DNA of 64,000 bases from NCBI RefSeq assembly GCF_011386835.1, contig NC_088791.1, positions 55,447,498-55,511,497 of the forward strand. The letters run 5' to 3'. Shown piece after piece: positions 55,893 through 64,000 of the stretch. The stretch is from Chrysemys picta bellii. Its lineage: Eukaryota > Chordata > Testudines > Emydidae. The number at the start of each line of letters is the position of its first letter. Within the stretch, counting starts at the first letter, position 1. The notes below the pieces were generated by a model. It saw only the letters and a list, made by a program, of their open reading frames with translations, searched no databases and had not been told where the DNA came from. The translations under genes were made by a program, and so were the position numbers.

Positions 55893-56697
55893 TTGGAGGT
55901 TCTTCTTCAAGATCTTGATTAACTGGAGAATTAGTCTGAAATCAAGAAGATGAAATTCAATACAGACAAGTGCAAAGTACTGCACTTAGGAAGGAAAAGC
56001 ATATGCACAACTGCAAATGGGGAATAATTAGCTAGGCAGTAGTATTGCTGAAAAGGATCTGGGGGTTACAGTGGATCACAAATTGAATATGAGCCAACAG
56101 TGTGGTTTAGTTTTTAAAAAAAGCTAGTCTTCTGGGGTGTATTAACAGTGTCTTATGTGAGACATGGGAGGTTACTGTCCCCTCTAGTCAGCATTGGGGA
56201 AGCCTTAGCTGGAATACTGTGTCCAGTTTTGGGCACTACACTTTAATAAAGATGTGAACAAACAGGACAGAGTCCGGAGGAGAGCAACAAATATGAAGTC
56301 AGGTTTTATAAACCTTTTATATGAGGAAATGTGTTTATTCTTGAGAAAAGACTGAAGAAGGACCTGATACCAATTTTCAAATATGTTAAGGTCTATTATT
56401 AATAAGTCGGTGATCAATTGTTCTCCATGTCCACTGAAGGTAAGACAAGAAGTAATGGGATTAATTTGCAGCAAGGGAGATTTAAGTTAGCTATTAGGAA
56501 AAACTTTCTGACCGTAAGGATAGCTGAGCACTGGACTAGGCTTCCAAGAGAGGCTGTGGAATTTGTCATTGGAGCTTTATAAGAAGAGGTTGAACAAATA
56601 CCAGTCAGAGATACTCTAGGTATACTTGGTCCTACCTCACCTGATGGGGGCTGGGCTCTCGAGGTCCCTTCCAGCTCCCCATTTCTATGATTGTGCA
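55893..56697 (+). repeat. CR1 LINE 3' part
   Basis: From AAGATGAAATTCAATACAG (RT after the ADD motif) through GTGGATCACAAATTGAATATG to the C-terminus and a 3' end, CTCGAGGTCCCTTCCAGC followed by TTTCTATGATT. Stops and small deletions throughout. Non-coding. Confidence 0.85.
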
Positions 56698-56734
56698 TCA
56701 GTGTGGATCCCACTGAAGGTGAACATGTTACAGA

Positions 56735-59552
56735 TGAAAGCAAGACCAGAAGGTTTTCTTAAATAGCAATGTCCATCACGGGCATGCAATTGCCCTATAC
56801 GTTATGCTCCCATATGAGGGCATAAGAGGTGAGGTAGCTGCAACCATCCTTCAGATTCCTCTTACCACCCATGGCAGAGAGACAGAACCTGGTGAGTTCT
56901 TGGCTCAGCCTTAGTTTCTACAAATTTTCAAGAACACCTTCAGAACTACTTCTGATGCAACAGTTCAGAGCTGTCAATCGGAACTGAATTCTACTGGTCA
57001 GACACCCCCTGTACACCTCCCCTTTGTACAGGGCTCCGTAACATAGCAGAGTTGAAATCTGCAAGCTTTAATCCCTGTCCATCCTGCAATGGACTAATCC
57101 CCCTGAAAGATGGACATGTAGGGTCTCTCTTCTGATTGGAGAAATTTCATATACAAAGCAGAAGCTCAATCTGCTTGCTGTTCTCTGAGTCACAAGAGAC
57201 GAGGCTAGAGCTCCATCTTCTGGAACAATCCAAGAAGGTCTCATCAGACTTGAAGAGATGACCTCCAGAGTGCTGCTGGCAGGCAAACCAGCTTCATCCA
57301 GCACCCCATCTAGCAGACACACCACACTAAAGAGCAGTCCAGAGAAGACAGCACTGAGTAAAGATCTAGCAGAGACTCCAGATGTAGCTCAGTGTTCTCC
57401 CATAAGGACTCTGTAAAGCTTCTGGAGATAAATCTATCAAATCCCACCCAACATCAAGGGTTGCGAAGAAAGGCAGAGCCTACAATGTAGCAGACTCCTT
57501 CAGCATTGACCACCGATGCAGCAAACTCCGCCAGCATCCATCAGCGTCAACCCCCACCTCAGAGGATGAGCCCAGAAGAGAACCAAGACAGTCATCGGGA
57601 TTGAGACAACTACCAATACAAGTGTAGGCCATTGTACCAAGAGTGTCATACGCTTCAGTGCCACTCCTGGATAAAGTCTACCCCCTCCTCACCATATACA
57701 TTTTCCCCATCTTCCAGCAGAGAGCTCTCTCCTCTGAAGTTAGCAGGCAATGATGCAGACAGACCTACAAGATTACCCTACAGGGCTCAGCCACCACTGG
57801 CTTATCAAGGATGACACTGGACTGGCCAGTACCCAAAAAGCCAGTCATTTCCTACAACACGCCACTGTAGCCCACCACCTCAGGCATTCGCATCCCTAGC
57901 CAGACCATCTACATCAGAATGCCAGAAAGAGCTAGATTCAGGGACAGAACAGCACCCTGATCCGCAGCAAAGGACCTTCTGTCTTCATCACCTGAAAAAT
58001 GGTACCACATGGAAATGGTACCAGCATCGGATGACTTTAAATCATTCCAGGTGCTCCTTGTGAGAATTGCCAAGACCTATTGTGAGAAAGTCAGATTCCT
58101 CTACTTCCCTACAGGCCTTACTAGCCAAGTATGAGTTTCTAACCTGGGACAGACTGACACTCTTCCTTGCAAAGCTCCTGCATGGCAACAGAGAGAAGCT
58201 TAAAGACATCATTAAGAAAAGGCCAACTAGTGGCCAGGACTTCCCCAAAGGGAACAATGGATACCTCTGAAACAATGGCCATTTCTGTGGAAGTTGAATC
58301 CGTATCTTCCTGTATCTGTATGACTGGCTGGTCAGAGAAAGGTACCAATAGCCTCGTGCTATTTCAGTCTCCTATGTCCTTTCCCTGTTCTCTCAATTAA
58401 AACTCCTTGTGAACTACAGAAAATCATCACTCATACCACCAGTGTCTATATAGTTCATAGCAGCTATTCCCAATCTGCAAGAGCCTGCCTCCCAGAGGTC
58501 AGGTTCCCATCTCTTCAGTCATTGCCAAAGGTCATATCCACAGGCAACAGTGCAAACATGTCTGAGACGGTTAGACCACATGTAGGTGTGTACAAACATA
58601 ATGGCACTGGCCAGATTTCTCCTGCAGCTGTTATGAATGAGACTGAGGTCAGTGTACTTAAGGCATCACATGAGCAAGTGAGTCATAGTCCTCCCTCAGA
58701 TTCTCTAAGAGCTTGTTTGATGGCTAGATCCAAACAACATATGGAAAGGGGTTCCCTTCTGCATCCCCTCCTAGATGATGAGACTCTTATCACCAGCATT
58801 TCACGGACAGGCTGGGGTGCCCATCTGAATCATCTGCAGATACGAGGAACATGGTCTCCGAACAACCTGAAGCTACATACGAATATCCTGGATCTGAGGG
58901 ACATCATTCCTTCTGCTCTGTGGAAATCCACAATGCAAGTCCTGCCAGACAATATATCCGCAATGCACTGTATGAACAAGCAGGGAGGCACTCAACCATT
59001 CCCTCTTTGCCAGCAAGCCATCAGGCTCTGTACCATCAACACTGAATAGCCCCACTAGTTCTACACCTCCCATCGGTCAGCAGTGACCTGGCAGACTCCG
59101 TGAGTAGACACGGGATAACCAGTCATGGGTGATCACTGCAGAAGGTCATCATACTGTACAGGCAATATTTCATCAATGGGGGATTCCCAAGAAAGATTTT
59201 CTCACAACAGAGTGCCATGCCAAATGTCTGAATTCTGCTCCAGAGGGGTCCTAAACCCTGGCTCATTGCCAAGCACCTTTCTCCTGTGGTAGTCTTGAGG
59301 ATGCCTGTATAATTTTTCCAATGATTGCCCTACTTCCCAGGATAATATCCAAGATCAGATGGGACAAGGCTACGATCATCCTAGTCTCTTACTGGCAGAT
59401 GCAGTTTTGGCAGTCGAACCTATTGCAGATGTTCAGGCAGCGCTCCCTTGCCACCCCATTCACCTTCTGATTTTCCCAGACATAATATCTCTGAGCCAAA
59501 GCCAGACCCATGGTCGTAGCATCTGATGGCTTGGACATAGGCTGGCTGACAT
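56735..59552 (+). pseudogene. Decayed DIRS-like (tyrosine-recombinase) retroelement
   Basis: Parts in order: a 5' leader-like segment (56735-57050), a gag-like region with many stops (57050-58250), an RT remnant where the YLDDW-type motif reads YLYDWLVRE (about 58310), and an RNase H region in an open frame of 175 residues (58522-59049) with RTGWGAHLNHL, IRGTWSP, LHTNILDLRDI and MNKQGGTQPFPLCQQA, typical of DIRS-family RNase H. The following text to about 59510 resembles the post-RNase H domain. The tyrosine recombinase that would integrate the element is absent, and sequence with a new LTR-like start follows at 59553. RT is largely deleted and non-functional. Confidence 0.7.
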
Positions 59553-60300
59553 TGTGACAGACTGACAATGTCCTGTCATACCTTGGACAAACCTTATGGA
59601 ATTAATATAAATGTTATTGAATTACATTTAATACTTCTGGCTACACATAGTTCAAGATAGTGGAGAATCAGCCTGAGAATGTTTGGCCAACATCTTTGGG
59701 TCCACTGAGTTGTATTTTACACAGGACACCTAGGGAAGAGACTAAAAGAGGAGGAAGCATAAAACTATCTTTGTATTCCCCAAGGCTTGTGGCCTGAAAA
59801 GGGCTGGCTTCACCCCAGCATAAGATGTAGTAGCCTCAGGGCTTCTGTGAACTTATACTGGCTTGTAATATTCCCCTTGGAGATGTTTCACTGTCTGGGG
59901 ATCTTCAGAGCACAGCACACTCGAGTCACACCTTTCCCATCCCGTGGGGCCCCCTAAACTGGCTCTACACCAGTCACCCTGTAGGTCAGTTTTGTGTCTC
60001 CTTTATGACACAAAGGGAACATATATTGGGAGCTAAGCACAGATATATTGATACAATTTACTTTGTTTCAGAGCAGGTGGAGGCACAAACCTCAACACAC
60101 AAGGACACATTTTAAGATTAAAAATAAAATTGTCAGATTTGATGCAGAATAACCCAGAATGGTAATTACAAATAGCCATGAATATTCGATTCATTCATAC
60201 TTCATACATCAAACAAAGAAATCTAGGAGGATTTTGGGGTTGTTGTTTTTTCACGCAGAAAATATCCTTAGAAATATCTGACTGCTAGAGACTAGCATCT
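59553..60300 (+). repeat. LTR-like repeat, fragment
   Basis: Begins TGTGACAGACTGACAATG and carries text such as CCTTGGACAAACCTTATGG and GTTTCACTGTCTGGGGATC, which I associate with a turtle LTR family. A right end and TSD were not found. It adjoins the truncated DIRS-like element. Confidence 0.35.
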
Positions 60301-60326
60301 CCATTAGCACCTTTTTACCACTAGAC

Positions 60327-60639
60327 CAGGGATGGGCAAACTTTTTGGACTGAGGGCTACATCGGCGTTGCGAAACTGCATGGAGGGCCGGGTAGGGAAG
60401 GCTGTGCCTCCCCAAACAGCCTGGCCCCTGCCCTCTATCCGCCCCCTCCCACTTCTGACCCCCTGACTGCCCCCCTTAGAATCCCTGACCCATCCAACCC
60501 CCGCCCCGCTCCTTGTCCCCCAACTGTCCCCCAGGACCCCACCCCCATTCATCCCCCCCTGTTCCCTGTCCCCTGACTGCCCCCCCAGAACCTCTGCTCC
60601 ATCCAACCACCCCCTGTTCCCTGTCCCCTGACTGCCCCA
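60327..60639 (+). mobile_element. hAT-like nonautonomous element, 3'-truncated
   Basis: CAGGGATGGGCAAACTTTTTGG at the left is the characteristic end of a GC-rich reptilian hAT-like MITE. C-rich imperfect repeats (CCCCCTGACTGCCCC, CATCCAACC) follow. The right end is missing. A palindromic-MITE word, TGAAGTCAATGGGAGTTTTGCC, lies right after it. Confidence 0.7.
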
Positions 60640-60689
60640 CTGAAGTCAATGGGAGTTTTGCCAGGACTTCATATCCAATGGAAACTAGG

Positions 60690-62590
60690 AACTCTACTTA
60701 AAGAGTTGGCTGAGAAGATCTCTGGCCTGCTGGCGTTCATTTTTAATAAATCTCGGAATATCAGGGACATTCCATACGATTGGAAGAGTGCTAATGTTCA
60801 AAAAGGGCAACCAGGATAACCCAGGCAACTATAGGATGGTCAGCATGACAGCAATTGTGGGCAAAATAATGGTAAAGCTGTAATAGGACTCATTTAATAA
60901 AGAATTAAAGGATAGGAGTATAATTAATGCCAGTCAGCATGGCTTTATGGAAAATATATCTTGCCAAACAAAGACCTGATTTCATTCTTTGAGATTACAA
61001 ACTTGATTGATAAAGGTAACCATTAATAAACAGATTTTTGTAGGCATTTGACTTGGTACTGCATGATATTCTGATTAAAAATTAGCACTATACAATATTG
61101 ATAGAGCATACAGTAAGTGGATTAAGAACTAGCTAAGTGACAGATCTCATAAATATCTCTCAATGGGGAATTGTCATTGTAAGGAGGTGTTTTTAGTGGG
61201 GTTCCACCGAGATTGGTTTTAGGCCCAATGCTATTCAACATTTTCATCAATGATCAGGAAGTAAATAAAATCACTGCTGTTACCGAAATGTCGGGTCTGA
61301 GAGCCAATAACAGCCAGACAGGGATAAGGAAAAGGTTGCTTTATTCTGCAGAAGAAAGGAGAGCTTTGCACCTTGGTACAAAAACTCTAACTCATACAAA
61401 AAACCAAAGATCTTTTATAATACACACTCAAACACAGGCCTTGGTCATGTTAACATTTGATTGGTGGTGAACAAATCCTGCACTTCTGCAATCTGGTTAG
61501 TGAAAACCGGTTTGGGACCAGCTCCAACTGCCTTAAGTCTGAGAAGGGAAGACAGTTTAAAAGTTTAGGCTACTGTGTACGTGAGGTGTCTGCTTTCCCC
61601 TAATGGCCGTTGGCTGCCATAAAGGCTGCTAGCTGTTAGGCGGGGGAGGGGGATCGCTGCTGACTGTCACACTGCTAATAAAATTTGTGGCTGACGCAAA
61701 GATTGATGGAGTGGTAAATGATGAAGAAGACAGGGAAACCACACAGAGGCATCTTGATTATTTAATAAGCGGGGCTCATTTAAATAAAATGTATTTTAAT
61801 ACAGTCAAATGCAAAATTACACTTCTAGGAACAAGGAACACAGGCCATACCTACCACATGGGAAACTGTACTCTGGAAAGCACTGACTCTGAAAAGGATT
61901 TAGGGATCATAGTGGACAAGCAATTCAACAAGAGCTCCCAGTGCTATGTGGGATAAAAATGGCTAATATGATCCTTGGATATATAAAAGAGGGGAGTAGC
62001 GAATAGGAGCATGAGGGTGATTTTTACCTCTGTATATAGCAATGGCGAGACTGATGTAGGAATACTGCCTACAAACAGTTCTAGTATCCACATTTTAAAA
62101 AGGATGTGGAAAAATTGGAGACGGTGCAGAAGAGGACCACAAAAGTGATAGGAAGGCTGGAGAAAATATCTTGCAGTGCAAAACTTGGAGCTCAATCTGT
62201 TTAGTTTATCAAATAGAATATTGAGAAATGGCTTGATTACAGTGTATAGATTAAAGTGTATACCTTCCTATGGAGAAAACAGGGTACTAAAGGGCTCTTT
62301 AATCTAGTGGAGAAAGGCATAACAAGGACTAATGGCTGGAGGCTGAAGCCAGACAAATTCCAATTAGAAATAAGGCACAAAGTTTTTAACAACAAACTAC
62401 CAATGGAAGCTCCATCTCTTGCTGTCTTCCAGAAAGGCATCCAGTCTTGATTAGAAGATATGCTTTAGCCAAACCTAAGTTATTGTGCTCAATACAGGGG
62501 GAAGAGAGTGAAATGTAATGACCTGTAATATACCAGAGATCAGACTAGATGATATAATGGTCCCATCTTGCTTTAACCTCTATGACTATC
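60690..62590 (+). pseudogene. Decayed CR1 LINE (split by a solo LTR)
   Basis: The plus strand carries CR1 RT text: ACTATAGGATGGTCAGC (the YRMVS region), AATGCCAGTCAGCATGGCTTT, a GVPP-GLVLGPMLFNIFINDQE-like segment at 61196-61260 and, after the LTR, KFVADAKIDG (the former FADDTK region, 61680-61710). It then continues to the C-terminus and a 3' end, AGATCAGACTAGATGATAT followed by AATGGTCCC. Multiple frameshifts and stops make it inactive. The LTR at 61278-61669 interrupts it between the palm motifs. Confidence 0.8.
61278..61669 (-). mobile_element. Solo LTR (392 bp, 6-bp TSD), class II ERV-like
   Basis: Plus-strand ends are TGTTACCG and GACTGTCA (TG...CA), flanked by perfect CACTGC copies (61272-61277, 61670-61675). 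Read on the minus strand it has a TATA-like TTATAA word (complement of 61413-61420) and an AATAAA signal (complement of 61340-61345) in LTR order, ending with CATTTCGGTAACA. A 6-bp duplication is typical of class II (betaretrovirus-like) elements. No internal sequence remains, so it is a recombination-derived solo LTR. Confidence 0.85.
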
Positions 62591-62708
62591 AGTTCTTTAT
62601 ATTGCCACCCATCATAGTACAGCACTTTCCATAGAAAATCAATAGCGAAATACCTAGCGGACATAAAGTGGCCCCCAGCACTTCTCCCTTTGGGGGGCAA
62701 AAGCTCTG
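62591..62708. other. Unique flank
   Basis: Short unique DNA between the CR1 end and the hAT element. Nothing recognised. Confidence 0.5.
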
Positions 62709-63052
62709 CTTGGGATCAGTGGCGTAGCCAGGTTCTAAGTGCAGGGGGAGCAAACATAAAAAAGGCACCCCCCTTGGCTCCTCCTCTGGCCACGCCCCCC
62801 TTGGCTCCTCCTCCGGCCGCTCCGTGCCCCCCCCCCCCGCTTGGCTGGCTCCTTCGGCCGCACCGCGTTCCCCCCCCCAGCTCCTCCGGCCACGCTGCGC
62901 TGCAGCCATGCTGCGCTGCGGCCATGCTCGGTCCGGGGGGAGGGGGCTGGGTGCAGCGTGGCCCGGGCTGGCCGAGGAAGTTTTTAGGGTGCGGTCAGAG
63001 GGGAGGGGAGAAGAGGTGAGAAAGTTTCACGCACCCCCAGGGCAGGACTCAC

Positions 63053-63082
63053 CAGCTGCCGAGCGACCTCGGAGGAAGCCAT
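63053..63082 (-). pseudogene. SEPTIN10: Captured first coding exon of a SEPTIN10-like septin
   Basis: On the minus strand an ATG in good context (G at -3, G at +4) opens the peptide MASSEVARQL, followed at once by a strong splice donor, GTGAGT (63047-63052). From memory, vertebrate SEPTIN10 isoforms start MASSEVARHL and SEPTIN6 starts MAATDIARQV, with exon 1 ending at about this point. Upstream (63083-63480) is GC-rich, with GGGGCGGGG- and CGTCACGTC-type words, like a CpG-island promoter. Downstream sequence looks intronic. It has no following septin exons here and sits inside a transposon with target-site duplications, so I treat it as a captured fragment, not a gene. With only ten residues, the exact paralogue is uncertain. 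Confidence 0.5.
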
Positions 63083-63480
63083 GACACCGCGATGGGTGGC
63101 TGCCGCGGGAGGGGGAGGGGAGAGGTGCGCGGGAAGCTCCAGGCAGTTGGAATGTAACGGGAAGCTAGAGGGTCCACGCGGGGGCGGGGCCAAGCAAACG
63201 GGCAGGGAGGGGCGTGGTGCAGGGGGGTGGGGTCACGGGGGTGGCCTGAAGGGTGGGGCCACGCTGTAACCGCTTCGCACCCCTGCCCTGCACGCAGCAA
63301 GCTGGAGTCTGGGACGTGACGTGAGCAGCCAGTCGGTCCCTCCCCCCCTCCTCTGCCTGTATAATGGGCTGCAAGCTGCTGCCAGGAGATGCTGCTGCTG
63401 CCACATTAGCAAGGGGCAGGGAGCGCTCGGCTGCCGAGCCCTGAGCCGCCGCAGGCGGCCGCGGTGATGTTGGGACCACG
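63083..63480 (-). promoter_or_regulatory. Captured CpG-rich promoter-like segment
   Basis: Dense CG dinucleotides, GC boxes such as GGGGGCGGGGCC (plus strand near 63180), a CRE-like TGACGTGA word near 63318 and no TATA box fit a housekeeping-type promoter for the adjacent exon. Activity is untested; it could start transcription out of the element. Confidence 0.35.
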
Positions 63481-63750
63481 CTGAACGTGGGGTGCAATGG
63501 CCGAGGAGCCAGCCCCCTCACTCCTCCAGCCGCGCCCACTGCCCCCCCCAATGGCTCCTCCGGCCGTGCCGCCCCCCACCTTGCCTGCAGGAGCCCAGCG
63601 GCGGCCCAGCAGGCCAAGCTTCAGAGCAGAGCGTGGGCCCCACCCGCTGGCGCCATGGTAACTCCTAACTAAGGTGCCACTTTTGGAAAATGTGCTGAGT
63701 GGAAGCGGCTGCTTCCACTGCACCCCCCTAGCTACGCTACTGCTTGGGAT

Positions 63751-64000
63751 AGGGATTTGTCTATCTCACCTGTTGCGAATTGCCTTGTCTCTGAACTTTT
63801 CTTCATGCTTGGGTAGTGTTTGGAAGCAGTCACCTAGTAATCTTGGACTGTGCATGCTTGAGTACTGGAAGAATGGTTCTGTTTAATATTGCTGGAGACA
63901 ATAATGGTTCCTTGCATTTCTTATACCATTGCAAACATATTCATGAATAAGTTGAAACAATTATTTTCTGTGCTGTTTTCAATATTGCTTAGTATATCAG
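63751..64000. other. Unique DNA at window end
   Basis: AT-rich, with nothing recognised. Confidence 0.5.

Larger units (their letters stand above)
62717..63742. mobile_element. Pack-hAT-like element carrying a septin exon (1026 bp, 8-bp TSD)
   Basis: Ends are CAGTGGCGTAGCCAGG on the left and the complement of CAGTAGCGTAGCTAGG on the right (14 of 16 identical). Perfect 8-bp duplications CTTGGGAT flank it (62709-62716, 63743-63750). The outer parts (about 62740-62930 and 63500-63670) share GGCTCCTCC-type GC-rich text proper to the element. Between them lies a CpG-rich promoter-like segment with a septin-type first exon and splice donor on the minus strand. There is no transposase. This arrangement is what a gene-fragment-capturing, nonautonomous hAT element would show. 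Confidence 0.75.

Noticed and set aside
63053..63082. Native 5' end of a septin gene
   Set aside because: It lies inside a unit with terminal inverted repeats and exact target-site duplications, and no further septin exons are seen. A capture is the simpler reading, although the short peptide limits certainty.
62800..63660. Host CpG-island promoter of an unknown gene
   Set aside because: The CpG-rich block coincides with the interior of the transposable unit. It may still act as a promoter, but it is not evidence of a resident gene.

Overview
The window looks like turtle (Testudines, probably Cryptodira) nuclear DNA. The evidence is a tRNA-derived SINE of the tortoise Pol III type, abundant CR1 LINEs in both orientations, a Penelope-like element (PLE) with its characteristic reptilian tail, a decayed DIRS-type retroelement, and several GC-rich nonautonomous DNA transposons of the kinds common in turtle and crocodilian genomes. 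I find no complete host protein-coding gene, no tRNA or rRNA gene and no CRISPR. The only long intact reading frame is the 764-residue PLE polyprotein on the minus strand (37116-39410). The window therefore reads as intergenic or intronic DNA in which the structure comes from mobile elements.

Layout. 0-10 kb: palindromic MITE relics, a GC-rich DNA-transposon fragment, a badly decayed L2/CR1-superfamily LINE (3.7-5.7 kb) and AT-rich unique DNA. 10-15 kb: two adjoining CR1 pieces, a 656-bp hAT-like element with an 8-bp target-site duplication (TSD) and the tRNA-SINE. 15-29 kb: mostly unique AT-rich DNA with an (AC)29 microsatellite, a back-to-back PLE-tail insertion (21.4 kb), a 319-bp palindromic hAT MITE (22 kb) and weak exon-like signals near 25 kb. 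29-35.4 kb: a pile-up of at least four CR1 copies, one interrupted by an inverted PLE-tail dimer with a 12-bp TSD and another by a 613-bp LTR with a 5-bp TSD. 36.8-40.6 kb: the PLE, with a 1206-bp solo LTR inserted 8 bases before its ATG. 40-57 kb: unique DNA, LTR-like repeats, MITEs, CR1 tails and a second, decayed PLE (50.8-51.9 kb). 56.7-59.6 kb: a degraded DIRS-like element (gag-like, RT and RNase H remnants). 60-62.6 kb: a decayed CR1 split by a 392-bp solo LTR with a 6-bp TSD. 62.7-63.7 kb: a 1026-bp hAT-like element with an 8-bp TSD whose interior carries a CpG-rich promoter-like segment and what looks like the first coding exon of a septin, with a splice donor.

The parts interact mainly by nesting and parasitism. 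The tRNA-SINE ends in the same tail as the CR1 copies here, consistent with mobilisation by CR1 machinery. The short inverted PLE-tail insertions presumably used the protein of a PLE like the intact one. LTR elements landed in older LINEs, which gives a relative insertion order. The most novel candidate is the septin-exon-carrying hAT element, a vertebrate 'Pack-hAT'. The PLE-tail dimers and the hammerhead-like fold in their tails come next.
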